A DNA stretch of 64,000 nucleotides from assembly GCF_009192775.1 (NCBI RefSeq), contig NZ_VTFX01000001.1, forward strand, positions 744,001 to 808,000, read 5' to 3'. Under the pieces are notes generated by a model. It made no database searches, was not told the DNA's origin, and was given only the letters and a program-made list of their open reading frames with translations. Position numbers and translations under genes: made by a program. Shown one piece after another: positions 1 to 9,032 of the stretch. This stretch comes from Arthrobacter yangruifuii. Its GTDB lineage: Bacteria; Actinomycetota; Actinomycetes; Actinomycetales; Micrococcaceae. Each line of letters opens with the position of its first letter. Position 1 is the first letter of the stretch.

Positions 1-30
1 CGTGATGCGGAGCATGAAAGAATCGACGTC

Positions 31-876
31 ATGGAAAGCGCATTGAATCCCCGACTGACATTCCTGGGCTGCGGCTCGATGAACGAGGCAATCCTGGGCG
101 GCATCCTCGCCGGCGGCCTGGCCGCCGGGCAGGTCACCGCCACCGTCCGCAGTGCAGGGCGGGCCGAGGAGCTTCGCACCACCCACGGCATCACGGTCCT
201 CGCCGGCAGCGAGGACCCGGACGCGAACCGGAAAGCCGTGGCCGGCGCGGACCTGGTCATCGTGGGCGTCAAGCCCGTGCAGGTCGCGGACGTCCTGCGC
301 GAAGTTGCGGCCGACCTTCCCCGCGGCGCCGTGGTGCTCAGCGTGGCGGCTGCCGTGCCCCTGGCCCTGATGGAGTCGCTGCTGCCCCAGGACCAGCCCG
401 TGATCCGCGCGATGCCCAACACCCCGTCCCGCCTCGGCCGCGGTGTCACCTCCATTTCCGCCGGCCGTTCCGCCGGACCGGAGGCCATGGACCTGGCCCG
501 CCGCGTACTGTCCGCCACGGGCACGGTGGTGGAGGTTCCCGAGGAGCAGGTGGACGCAGTGTCCGCCGTCAGCGGTTCCGGCCCTGCCTACGCGTTCTAC
601 CTGGCCGAGGCCATGGCCCGTGCCGGCGCGGAGCTGGGTCTGGATCCGGACCTGTCCGCACTGCTTGCCCGTGAAACGGTGGCCGGGGCCGGTTACATGC
701 TGGCCGAGCCCGACGCCGATGCCTCCAGCCTGCGCCGGGGCGTCACCAGCCCGAACGGCACCACCGAGGCAGCCATCCGGACCTTCGACGAGCTGAACCT
801 TCCCGGCATCATCGAGACCGGGGCCCGTGCCGCAGCGGCCCGCGCCCAGGAAATCACCAACCAGCTCACGGCCTAG
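31..876 (+). CDS. proC: Pyrroline-5-carboxylate reductase
   Basis: This enzyme makes the last step of proline synthesis, reducing 1-pyrroline-5-carboxylate to L-proline with NAD(P)H in the cytoplasm. The 281 residues match the usual family length. An N-terminal Rossmann fold carries GCGSM at about residues 13-17. The C-terminal dimerisation domain holds SGSGPAYAF and the family signature RRGVTSPNGTTEAAI near residue 235. The ATG start leaves a nine-residue lead before the first strand; no strong ribosome site is visible. It stands alone, convergent with the potassium-channel pair on the other strand. The 30 bases before it hold no recognisable gene. Confidence 0.96.
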   Translation: MESALNPRLTFLGCGSMNEAILGGILAGGLAAGQVTATVRSAGRAEELRTTHGITVLAGSEDPDANRKAVAGADLVIVGVKPVQVADVLREVAADLPRGAVVLSVAAAVPLALMESLLPQDQPVIRAMPNTPSRLGRGVTSISAGRSAGPEAMDLARRVLSATGTVVEVPEEQVDAVSAVSGSGPAYAFYLAEAMARAGAELGLDPDLSALLARETVAGAGYMLAEPDADASSLRRGVTSPNGTTEAAIRTFDELNLPGIIETGARAAAARAQEITNQLTA

Positions 877-914
877 CCGGCCGACCGGCAGGACCGTGGC
901 CGGACCGTGAAACC

Positions 915-1583
915 TTACGGCCGGGCGGCGAACCGTTCCAGCAGATCCACGTGGCCGGACACAATCAGGGTGTCCCGGCTGGAGACCTTGGTGTCAGGCT
1001 GCGCGTAGGTGAAATCCTCGCCGGGGGATTTCACGCCCACCACGGTGACGCCGTACTTGGCCCGCACATTGGACTCGCCGAGGGTGAAACCCTGCGTCTC
1101 CTTCGGCGGGTACATCTTCACGATCGCAAAACCGTCGTCGAACTCGATGAAGTCCAGCATCCGCCCGCCCACCAGGTGCGCGGCCCGGCGGCCGGCGTCG
1201 GCCTCCGGATAGATCACGTGGTTCGCGCCGATGCGGGTGAGGATCTTGCCGTGCGCAGGCGTGATGGCTTTGACCCACAGGTGCTCGATGCCCAGGTCCA
1301 CCAGGTTCACGGTGATCAGCACGCTGGACTCGATCGAGGTGCCCACGCCGACGACGGCGGCGGAGAAGTCCTCCGCGCCCAGCTGCTTGAGTGCCTCGAT
1401 GTTCGTCGCGTCGGCCTGGACGACGTGCGTCAGCAGGCCGGAGGCCTTCTGCACGAGTTCCGGATCGCGTTCCACGGCCAGGACTTCGCGGCCCTGCCGG
1501 ACCAGCTGCTCGGCAGTGGCGGCTCCGAAGCGGCCAAGACCGATAACCAGGACCGGTGCGTTGTGGGGAGGTCTGTCAGCCAA
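915..1583 (-). CDS. ktrA: Potassium uptake regulatory subunit KtrA/TrkA (RCK domains)
   Basis: Cytoplasmic nucleotide-binding ring subunit that gates the KtrB potassium channel. The RCK_N domain opens with GLGRFG (about residues 14-19), which binds NAD(H) or ATP/ADP in this family. A C-terminal RCK_C domain fills roughly residues 140-220. I chose the TTG start at 1583: it follows AAAGG at a suitable distance, overlaps the ktrB stop, and yields 222 residues, the family's usual length. The open frame runs 22 codons further upstream, but that stretch lies inside ktrB and is low in similarity to the family. Overlap with ktrB implies translational coupling. Confidence 0.93.
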   Translation of the reverse strand: MADRPPHNAPVLVIGLGRFGAATAEQLVRQGREVLAVERDPELVQKASGLLTHVVQADATNIEALKQLGAEDFSAAVVGVGTSIESSVLITVNLVDLGIEHLWVKAITPAHGKILTRIGANHVIYPEADAGRRAAHLVGGRMLDFIEFDDGFAIVKMYPPKETQGFTLGESNVRAKYGVTVVGVKSPGEDFTYAQPDTKVSSRDTLIVSGHVDLLERFAARP

Positions 1584-2985
1584 TGATCGGCCTTTCTTCG
1601 GGGTAGTGGTAAAGGGTGTTGCGGTGGCGCACGGCAAGGGCCGCGGCAAGGGTAATGGTTCCGACGCGTCCGGCGAACATCAGCATCGACAGGACGTACT
1701 TGCCCGCGGGCGGCAGCGCCTCGCTGATGCCCGTACTCAGCCCCACCGTGGCGAACGCGGAAATGACTTCGAAGACCACCGGCTCCAGGGATTCATCGGT
1801 GATGACCAGGAGTGCCGAGGTGGCCACCGCCACCAGTGTGGCACCCAGGATGGTCACCGAGATGGCCACCCGCATGGCGCCCTGGGGGATGGTGCGGCCG
1901 AAGGCTCGGACATCGGCGTCGCCGCGGGCTTCGGCCACCACGGCGAGGAACAGTACGGCGATGGTGGTGACCTTGATACCGCCGGCAGTGGAGGCCGAGC
2001 CGCCGCCCGCGAACATCAGCATGTCGGTGACGAGCAGGGTGCTGGAATCCAGATCCGTCATGGAAACCAGGTTGAAGCCGCCCGAACGGGTCATCACCGA
2101 GGCGAAGATCGAGTGGATGATTTTGTCACCCAGGGACAGATCCCCGATGGTGCGGGTGTTGAACCACTCGAACGCACCCCAGAGCACGGCACCGGAAACC
2201 AGGAGGATGGAGGACACCAGCATGGTCAGCTTGGTGTGCAGGTTCCACTTGCTGATGTGGCTGCGGGTCTGCAGCAGGACCATGATCACGGGAAAGCCGA
2301 GCGAGCCGATAAAGACGCCGACCATCAGCGGCACCAGGATCCACAGGTCCTCTTCATAGGGCACCAGGCCGTCGGAGTGGGGCGTGAAGCCGGCGTTGTT
2401 GAAGGCGGAAATGGAATAGAACACCGCGTGCCAGATGGCCTGGCCGGGGGATTCGCCCAGGATCATGAAGCGCGGTGCCATCACTACGGCAAGCGCCAGT
2501 TCAATAACGACGGCGGTGCTGAAGACAATGCGCAGCAGGTGGCCCACCTCGCCGAGCCGGCCCGTGTTCATGCCTTCCTGTGCCATCAGTTTGCCGCGGA
2601 CCCCGAGCCGTTTGTTTACGGCCAGGGCCAGCAGCGAGGCCAGGGTGAGGATGCCCAGTCCGCCCACCTGGATGGCGATCAGGATCAGCACCTGCCCGAA
2701 CGTGGACCAGTAGGTGGCGGTGGAGACCACTGTCAGACCGGTGACGCAGACCGCCGAAACGGCAGTGAAGAAGGCATCATGCAGCGGTGCTGCTTCTCCG
2801 CTGCTGGCGGCCGCCGGCAGGCTCAGCAGGGCGGTGAACAACAGGATGACCAGGCTGAAGACGATAAGCGCCAGCCGGGCAGGACGGCCGGTGACCATCC
2901 CGCCCACGAACCGCCGGATCCCGGCGACGATGGCAGGACCGTTGTGCTGCCCCTTTTCCAGCAGGGATTGCCGTGGGAATGCCAT
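1576..2985 (-). CDS. ktrB: Potassium uptake channel subunit KtrB/TrkH
   Basis: Integral membrane subunit of a Ktr-type K+ uptake system. The 469-residue product shows the fourfold M1-P-M2 arrangement of the SKT family, with filter-like segments CVTGLT, FNNAGFT, TRSGGFN and TVGLSTG in order. Each contains the conserved selectivity glycine. The ATG at 2985 (MAFPRQ) is preferred because the family begins shortly before the first hydrophobic helix; an upstream in-frame start at 3057 adds 24 polar residues. It is the first gene of a two-gene operon with ktrA, diverging from acuC. Ktr systems of this type usually depend on Na+, but this cannot be read from the sequence. Confidence 0.94.
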   Translation of the reverse strand: MAFPRQSLLEKGQHNGPAIVAGIRRFVGGMVTGRPARLALIVFSLVILLFTALLSLPAAASSGEAAPLHDAFFTAVSAVCVTGLTVVSTATYWSTFGQVLILIAIQVGGLGILTLASLLALAVNKRLGVRGKLMAQEGMNTGRLGEVGHLLRIVFSTAVVIELALAVVMAPRFMILGESPGQAIWHAVFYSISAFNNAGFTPHSDGLVPYEEDLWILVPLMVGVFIGSLGFPVIMVLLQTRSHISKWNLHTKLTMLVSSILLVSGAVLWGAFEWFNTRTIGDLSLGDKIIHSIFASVMTRSGGFNLVSMTDLDSSTLLVTDMLMFAGGGSASTAGGIKVTTIAVLFLAVVAEARGDADVRAFGRTIPQGAMRVAISVTILGATLVAVATSALLVITDESLEPVVFEVISAFATVGLSTGISEALPPAGKYVLSMLMFAGRVGTITLAAALAVRHRNTLYHYPEERPIIG

Positions 2986-3081
2986 GGTCGTCAGTTCTTT
3001 TCCGCGGTGGTTCCGCACAGTAGTGGTACTTGTCCGGCAGATGGGTGCGGACGCCAATATCAGAGTAGCGCCCGTATCACG

Positions 3082-3087
3082 TAGCCT
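3082..3087 (+). promoter_or_regulatory. Leaderless -10 box for acuC
   Basis: TAGCCT followed by six bases and the ATG at 3094. This spacing would place transcription start on the start codon. No ribosome-binding sequence is present. Confidence 0.55.
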
Positions 3088-3093
3088 GTCTGC

Positions 3094-4302
3094 ATGATCA
3101 GTTCCGGGCTAAGCCTTCCCATTATGCCGACGTGCATTGTCTGGGATGAATCCATGCTGGCTTACAACTTCGGTGCAGGCCACCCCATGAGTCCGGTGCG
3201 TCTGGACCTCACCGCACGGCTGGCCCGCGAACTGGGGCTTTTCGACCTCGAAGGCGTCCGGACGGCCGAACCCTATGTCGCCTCCGCTGCCGACCTGCTG
3301 ACGGTCCACGGGTATGACTACATCAGCGCCGTGCAGGCGGCCGGAGCCGACCCGGCGAACAGCAATACGCTGCTGGGACTGGGGACCGAGGACACCCCGG
3401 CTTTTGCCGGCATGCACGAGGCCAGCGCCCGGCTGGTCGGCGGTTCCCTGGTCGCAGCCGACGCGATTCTGTCCGGCGAGGCGACGCACGCCGTGAACTT
3501 CGCCGGCGGCATGCATCATGCCGGCTATGCAAAAGCGTCCGGTTTCTGCGTCTACAACGACGCCGCCGCCGCCGTCGCGCGCCTTCTCGCCAACGGCGTG
3601 AACCGGGTGGTGTACATCGACGTCGACGCCCACCACGGCGACGGAACCCAGAACATTTTCTGGGACGATCCGCGCGTCATGACCATCTCGCTGCATGAAA
3701 GCGGCCTGACGCTGTTTCCGGGGACGGGATTCGCGAATGAAACCGGCGGCAAGGCAGCCGAGGGAACCGCGGTCAACATTGCCGTACCGGCGCGCACCAC
3801 CGACGCCGGCTGGCTGCGTGCGTTCCACGCCGTGGTTCCCCAGCTGACGGAAGCGTTCGCTCCGGAAGTGATCGTCAGCCAGCACGGCTGCGACAGCCAC
3901 AAGGATGATCCCATGACGGGCCTGCGGATCAGCGTGGAAGCCCAGCGGCAGGTCGCCCTGACCATCAGCGATCTGGCGGGCCGGTTGTGCGAGGGCCGTT
4001 GGATCGCCACCGGCGGGGGCGGCTACAACGTGGCCTCCGTGGTTCCGCGGTCCTGGGCGCTGCTGATGTCCGTGGCTACAAACGGCCGGGTCCGTCCCTC
4101 CACTCCGCTGCCCGCGGCCTGGCGCGACTATGTGCTGGAAAAGCACGGCGTCCAGTGCGGGGAAACGCTAGGCGACGGAGCCGATCTCTGGTGGCGGTCC
4201 TGGGAAGTAGGGTATGACCCCAATGACGAGATCGACCGGACCGTCATGGCCACCCGCAAGGAACTGTTTCCGATGCACGGGCTTGACCCGTGGTTCGACT
4301 AG
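3094..4302 (+). CDS. acuC: Histone-deacetylase-like acetoin utilisation protein AcuC
   Basis: Zn-dependent deacylase of the class I/II histone deacetylase fold. In Bacillus, AcuC removes the acetyl group from acetyl-CoA synthetase and so activates it; that role is assumed here by homology. The 402-residue chain shows the HDAC core: MHHAGYAKASGFCVYND near residue 138, the metal-binding DVDAHHGDG near 176-184, and SQHGCDSHKDDP near 262. The metal and charge-relay residues all appear intact. The start at 3094 is favoured by the -10 box six bases upstream; a second in-frame ATG at 3124 (MPTCIVWDES) matches the family N terminus closely and may be used instead. No acetoin or acs genes are adjacent. 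Confidence 0.9.
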   Translation: MISSGLSLPIMPTCIVWDESMLAYNFGAGHPMSPVRLDLTARLARELGLFDLEGVRTAEPYVASAADLLTVHGYDYISAVQAAGADPANSNTLLGLGTEDTPAFAGMHEASARLVGGSLVAADAILSGEATHAVNFAGGMHHAGYAKASGFCVYNDAAAAVARLLANGVNRVVYIDVDAHHGDGTQNIFWDDPRVMTISLHESGLTLFPGTGFANETGGKAAEGTAVNIAVPARTTDAGWLRAFHAVVPQLTEAFAPEVIVSQHGCDSHKDDPMTGLRISVEAQRQVALTISDLAGRLCEGRWIATGGGGYNVASVVPRSWALLMSVATNGRVRPSTPLPAAWRDYVLEKHGVQCGETLGDGADLWWRSWEVGYDPNDEIDRTVMATRKELFPMHGLDPWFD

Positions 4303-4337
4303 CCGTAATGCGGGATGCTCCGGGTTCCATATCCCGC

Positions 4338-4343
4338 TAGGGT
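4338..4343 (+). promoter_or_regulatory. Leaderless -10 box for the ArsR gene
   Basis: TAGGGT followed by seven bases and the ATG at 4351; no ribosome-binding sequence between. It supports the internal start over the longer open frame. Confidence 0.55.
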
Positions 4344-4350
4344 AAATGGC

Positions 4351-4839
4351 ATGGTGTTTGACGATGTGTTTGCAGTAATCGCCGAAGGTACGCGGCGCGA
4401 AATCCTGGGTGCCCTGCGTACCGGCGATAAATCCGTGGGAACACTGGTGGATGAGCTCGAGGTCAGCCAGCCGACGGCCTCCAAACACCTCAAGGTGCTG
4501 CGCGAAGCGGGCCTGGTCTCCATGCGTGCCGAAGGCCAGCGCCGGTACTACTCCCTGGAGACGGCTCCGCTGGAGGAACTGGTCCTGTGGCTGCGGGCTT
4601 TTGACCTGCCGTCCCTGGCGGAAACGACGCCGCTCCTTACCTCCGTTGCAGCCGCCCCTCCGCGCGCCACGGCTGCCGCCGCTGCCGCCGGCGCACTGGT
4701 GCCCGGGGCCGCGGAGACCCGGACGCCGCTGCCCGCGGACGCCGGCGTGCCGAACCTCGGCCGTACCGTCGGCCGCGCCGCGGAACGGGCGGCAGACCTG
4801 TTCGGCCAGTTCCCCAGATTCCGCCGCCGCCGGTCCTAG
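4351..4839 (+). CDS. ArsR/SmtB-family winged-helix regulator
   Basis: Small cytoplasmic DNA-binding regulator of 162 residues. The first 90 residues form an ArsR winged helix, with the recognition segment VSQPTASKHLKVLREAGLV at about residues 40-58 and the wing GQRRYYSL. No cysteine cluster is visible, so metal sensing is not supported; it belongs with the DUF2087-like, non-metal group that often acts as a simple repressor. Residues 95-162 are an Ala/Pro/Arg-rich tail without a known domain. It sits alone between acuC and gdhA. Its target and ligand cannot be inferred. Confidence 0.85.
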   Translation: MVFDDVFAVIAEGTRREILGALRTGDKSVGTLVDELEVSQPTASKHLKVLREAGLVSMRAEGQRRYYSLETAPLEELVLWLRAFDLPSLAETTPLLTSVAAAPPRATAAAAAAGALVPGAAETRTPLPADAGVPNLGRTVGRAAERAADLFGQFPRFRRRRS

Positions 4840-4913
4840 GGACACGGCTTGCCGGGCCGTTGGGCCTGCCTGATATCGCTTCGCCACTGCCCGCGGGGCT
4901 AGCGTAGTCCTAA

Positions 4914-6284
<1,371 letters not shown>

Positions 6285-6292
6285 GCTTCGCT

Positions 6293-6314
6293 TGCGGCGG
6301 CCGGGCCCGCCGCA
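6293..6314 (+). terminator. GC-rich hairpin after gdhA
   Basis: TGCGGCGG, a six-base loop, then CCGCCGCA: a perfect 8-bp stem starting nine bases after the gdhA stop. There is no T-run, which is common for actinobacterial terminators but lowers certainty. Confidence 0.45.
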
Positions 6315-6325
6315 GCCGAAGGAAC

Positions 6326-6355
6326 TTCCACTATGGTTACTCCTGCCACTACAGT
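6326..6355 (+). promoter_or_regulatory. Candidate promoter for the BldC-like gene
   Basis: TTCCAC and TACAGT separated by 18 bases, about 125 bases before the ATG at 6480. This is the only sigma70-like pair seen in the 195-base gap, so the mRNA would carry a leader of about 120 bases. Confidence 0.35.
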
Positions 6356-6479
6356 AGGGACATACGGGGCCATCTGTGACGCACGTCGCAACCGGCCGGT
6401 GGCGCGATGTCCCTCATCCCCAGGAGCTCCCATCGGGTTGCTGCGGGAGCGGCAGCAATGAGCAAAGGAACGGGACTAA

Positions 6480-6692
6480 ATGGCAGACGAGGGAAATTTC
6501 TCGGATGTGCGGTTTCTGACGGTATCGGAAGTTGCCGAGGTCATGCGCGTCTCCAAAATGACGGTGTACCGCCTGGTGCATTCCGGCGAACTGCCGGCGG
6601 TTCGTTTCGGCCGGTCGTACCGGGTGCCGGAATCGGCTGTCCAGCAGGTGCTTCGGGACGCCGTCGTTGACCGTCGTTCCGACTCGGCGTAG
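6480..6692 (+). CDS. BldC-like MerR-type helix-turn-helix protein
   Basis: A 70-residue protein that is essentially a single excisionase/MerR-like DNA-binding domain: FLTVSEVAEVMRVSKMTVYRL (residues 12-32) is the helix-turn-helix, and VRFGRSYRVPESAV is the wing. Actinobacterial homologues include BldC, which binds direct repeats cooperatively as head-to-tail oligomers and regulates development or core metabolism. The ribosome-binding region is GGAACGGGA just before the ATG. It stands alone between gdhA and the bS22 gene. Its targets in this organism are unknown. No phage genes surround it, so an excisionase role is unlikely. Confidence 0.88.
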   Translation: MADEGNFSDVRFLTVSEVAEVMRVSKMTVYRLVHSGELPAVRFGRSYRVPESAVQQVLRDAVVDRRSDSA

Positions 6693-6715
6693 CGCTGCTG
6701 CCGGTAAATGCGCGC

Positions 6716-6746
6716 CGGGGAACAGCGGATGAAAGACTGTTCCCGG
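6716..6746 (+). terminator. Possible hairpin terminator after the BldC-like gene
   Basis: GGGAACAG and CTGTTCCC form an 8-bp stem with an 11-base loop, about 25 bases after the stop. There is no T-run. The rest of 6747-6899 holds only the presumed promoter region of the bS22 gene; I could not pick a convincing -35/-10 pair. Confidence 0.35.
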
Positions 6747-6899
6747 CGGCGGCTGCAGGCTGGCAAATTCCACAGCGTTGAAGCTGTACCCTGTTAAGGA
6801 ACGTTTTAATCGTCGCCAGTAACTACCGGCAAACAGCCTCTGCAGCCACGGCAGCAGGGGATGGAGGCCGGTGACTCCTAATAAGTTTGTGAGGACTCT

Positions 6900-6998
6900 G
6901 TGGGTTCAGTAATCAAGAAGCGCCGCAAGCGTATGGCCAAGAAGAAGCACCGCAAGCTGCTTCGCAAGACCCGTCACCAGCGTCGCAATAAGAAGTAG
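6900..6998 (+). CDS. Small ribosomal subunit protein bS22 (AURKAIP1/COX24 domain)
   Basis: A 32-residue, extremely basic protein starting MGSVIKKRRKRM and ending QRRNKK. It matches the actinobacterial protein bS22, first seen in mycobacterial 30S structures and long missed by gene finders because of its size. More than half the residues are Lys or Arg, as expected for an rRNA-binding peptide. The start is GTG at 6900, preceded by GAGGA at short spacing. A strong terminator follows 70 bases downstream, so it is a single-gene transcript. It lies next to the BldC-like gene, but no functional link is evident. Confidence 0.93.
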   Translation: MGSVIKKRRKRMAKKKHRKLLRKTRHQRRNKK

Positions 6999-7068
6999 AT
7001 AGACCCTTCGCCGCGACGGCTGTCAGTGGTTCCGCTGCTGCTTAGGCAGCCTCGGATCCGCTGCGGCA

Positions 7069-7108
7069 GAGCCCGCCAGTCCTCACGGACAGGCGGGCTC
7101 CGGTTTTT
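7069..7108 (+). terminator. Rho-independent terminator after bS22
   Basis: GAGCCCGCC-A-GTCC, loop TCAC, GGAC-A-GGCGGGCTC: a 13-bp stem with one A-A mismatch, followed by CGGTTTTT. This is one of the strongest terminators in the window. Confidence 0.85.
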
Positions 7109-7143
7109 AAGGAATGGCGCTGACGGTCAGCTGTTCCGGAGGA

Positions 7144-7956
7144 TCAGCGGTCCCGGACCCAGGAGAAGCCCCGCCAGAGACCGTAACCGGCCCCTGCCAC
7201 GGTGGCTGATTTCAGCCCCAGCGTCGCGGCCCTCCGGCCGGACCGGAAATCATAGACGGGCCAGTTGCGCTCACGGGCATGACGGCGAAGGCGTGTGTCG
7301 GGATTGATCGCCACCGGGTGCCCTACCAGGGTCAGCAGCGGTACGTCGTTGTAGGAATCGCTGTACGCCCAGCAGTTCTGCAGGTCCAGTCCTTCCTTTT
7401 CCGCCAGGGCCTGGACGCCCGCGGCCTTGGCCGGTCCGTGGAGGAATTCGCCGACCAGGCGTCCGGTGTACCTGCCGTCGGCGACTTCGCTGACGGTGCC
7501 GAGGGCTCCGGTGAGCCCGAGCCGGCTGGCAATGACGGACGCAACTTCAATCGGTGTTCCGGTCACCAGCCAGACGGGCCGGCCGGACTCCATATGCTGC
7601 CGGGTCAGTGCCCGGGTGCCGGGCCAGATCTTGGACTCGATCATCTCGTCGTAGACTTCTTCGCCGAGTGTGCGTACATCTTCCGAGGAGAGCCCCGTGG
7701 CGAAGGCCAGCGCAGCGTCCCGGACAGCATGCACGTCTTTGAGGTTTTCCCCCTGAAACGTGAATCGCAGCTGCTTGGCCGCGAACCCGGCTACTTCACG
7801 AATGGTGAAGACTTTCCGCTGGTACATTTTCCGGCCCACGTGAAACAGGCTCGCGCCGCGCATCAGCGTATTGTCGACGTCGAAAAAGGCGGCTTCGCCG
7901 GGTTTGCCCGCAGCATGCGTAGTTCCGGAGGCTCGGACTGCAGTGGCTCGGGGCAT
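7144..7956 (-). CDS. HAD-IB family phosphatase (SerB-like)
   Basis: Haloacid-dehalogenase hydrolase of 270 residues. The nucleophile motif FFDVDNTL (residues 24-31) gives DxDxT-like chemistry with Asp25 and Asp27. Motif II is LVTGTP near residue 135, and motif IV is YSDSYNDVPLL near 205. The helical cap between motifs I and II is typical of subclass IB, which includes phosphoserine phosphatase and the cell-wall enzyme CicA. The substrate is not determinable. The last 30 residues include a weak hydrophobic helix (AGAGYGLW). A -10 box six bases before the ATG suggests a leaderless mRNA. It is divergent from the glutaredoxin-rex pair. Confidence 0.85.
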   Translation of the reverse strand: MPRATAVRASGTTHAAGKPGEAAFFDVDNTLMRGASLFHVGRKMYQRKVFTIREVAGFAAKQLRFTFQGENLKDVHAVRDAALAFATGLSSEDVRTLGEEVYDEMIESKIWPGTRALTRQHMESGRPVWLVTGTPIEVASVIASRLGLTGALGTVSEVADGRYTGRLVGEFLHGPAKAAGVQALAEKEGLDLQNCWAYSDSYNDVPLLTLVGHPVAINPDTRLRRHARERNWPVYDFRSGRRAATLGLKSATVAGAGYGLWRGFSWVRDR

Positions 7957-7962
7957 AGTCCG

Positions 7963-7968
7963 AGTCTA
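7963..7968 (-). promoter_or_regulatory. Leaderless -10 box for the HAD phosphatase
   Basis: On the minus strand TAGACT is followed by six bases and the ATG at 7956. Confidence 0.55.
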
Positions 7969-8010
7969 CGCAAAACCCGGCCCGGGCGCGGAAATGGGAC
8001 GTGATGGGGC

Positions 8011-8016
8011 TACTTT
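8011..8016 (+). promoter_or_regulatory. Leaderless -10 box for the glutaredoxin-rex operon
   Basis: TACTTT followed by six bases and the ATG at 8023; no ribosome-binding sequence between them. Confidence 0.5.
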
Positions 8017-8022
8017 GGACAT

Positions 8023-8274
8023 ATGAGCGAATCCACGGTCCCCCATGTAGTCCTCCTGACCAGACCGGGCTGCCACCTGTGCGAAGATGCCCGGCTCGTG
8101 CTTCAGCGCGTGGGGAAGGATCTTGGTGTGCAGTGGCAGGAGCGCAATGCCGATGAAGACCCGGAACTGGCCGCACGCTTCGGGGAAGAGATCCCGGTGC
8201 TGTTCATCGACGGAGTCCAGCGGGACTTCTGGAAAATCGACGAAGTACGGCTGCGGCGTCTGCTGGGGGCGTAA
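8023..8274 (+). CDS. Glutaredoxin-like thioredoxin-fold protein
   Basis: An 83-residue thioredoxin-fold protein with the redox pair CHLC at residues 17-20 (TRPGCHLCEDAR) and the cis-proline segment EIPVLFIDG near residues 64-72. This resembles the DUF836/glutaredoxin-2-like family, whose members usually lack a proven partner. The stop codon overlaps the start of rex (TAATG), so the two are co-translated. The pairing of a thiol protein with an NADH/NAD+ sensor is a recurrent actinobacterial arrangement and suggests a redox role. The electron donor is unknown. Confidence 0.85.
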   Translation: MSESTVPHVVLLTRPGCHLCEDARLVLQRVGKDLGVQWQERNADEDPELAARFGEEIPVLFIDGVQRDFWKIDEVRLRRLLGA

Positions 8275-9032
8275 TGGCATCCGAGGATGCCCGGTCGAGG
8301 CGCACGGCGCTGGAACGGGATACAGGGAACGGCAGCAAGTCCGCCGGAGCACCTCCGGCAGGTGCGGCTGCCCAGCGGCACATACCCCCGGCCTCGCTGG
8401 ACCGCCTGCCGGTGTACCTGCGGGTGCTGACTGCCATGCTGGGCGACGGGATTGAGCGCGTGTCCTCGGATGAGCTGGCCGAAGCCGCCGGGGTGAATTC
8501 TCCCAAGCTGCGCAAGGACCTGTCCTACCTCGGGTCATACGGGACCAGGGGCGTGGGATATGACGTCGCGTACCTCAGTGGACAGATTTCCGCTGCGCTG
8601 GGGCTCACGCTGACTTGGCGGGTGGCCATAGTCGGCGCGGGCAACCTGGGCCGGGCGCTGGCCGGCTACCCCGGTTTCGGATCCCGGGGCTTCGAAGTAG
8701 TGGCACTCCTGGATGCCGACCCGATGGTGATCGGCCAGGAGGTGGGCTGGCTGAGGATCAGTCCGGTGGACTCACTCGAGGCTGTTCTGGCGAAGACCCG
8801 GGCAAACATGGCGGTGCTCGCGGTGCCTGCCGAGGTGGCCCAGGATCTCTGCGACCGCCTCGTGGAATCGGGGATAACCAGTATCCTCAATTTCGCTCCC
8901 GTGGTGCTTCAGGCACCGGATGACGTCCAGATCCGCAAGGTGGACATGGCAACTGAACTGCAGATCCTGGCCTACCATGCACAGCGGTCCCAGGCCTTGC
9001 GGATAGCCGAGCGTGCCCGGCTGGCGCGCTAA
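8274..9032 (+). CDS. rex: Redox-sensing transcriptional repressor Rex
   Basis: Rex binds operators when NAD+ is high and lets go when NADH rises, derepressing respiratory and fermentative genes. The 252-residue chain has an N-terminal winged helix (about residues 45-95, LRKDLSYLGSYGTRGVGYDV) and a Rossmann domain beginning VAIVGAGNLGRAL near residue 117. A C-terminal swapped helix closes it (VDMATELQILAYHA). Residues 1-40 are a variable polar leader. In many actinobacteria hemA follows rex; here the next gene is on the opposite strand and the two stop codons overlap as CTAA. No consensus Rex operator was found in the promoters of this window. Confidence 0.94.
   Translation: MASEDARSRRTALERDTGNGSKSAGAPPAGAAAQRHIPPASLDRLPVYLRVLTAMLGDGIERVSSDELAEAAGVNSPKLRKDLSYLGSYGTRGVGYDVAYLSGQISAALGLTLTWRVAIVGAGNLGRALAGYPGFGSRGFEVVALLDADPMVIGQEVGWLRISPVDSLEAVLAKTRANMAVLAVPAEVAQDLCDRLVESGITSILNFAPVVLQAPDDVQIRKVDMATELQILAYHAQRSQALRIAERARLAR

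Noticed and set aside
1231-3084. Long plus-strand open frame of 617 codons
   Set aside because: It is antisense to ktrA-ktrB, whose products match known families; high GC keeps the opposite strand open.
6480-6692. Excisionase of an integrated element
   Set aside because: The protein is excisionase-like in fold, but no integrase, attachment repeats or tRNA lie nearby, and the BldC family is a normal chromosomal gene in actinobacteria.
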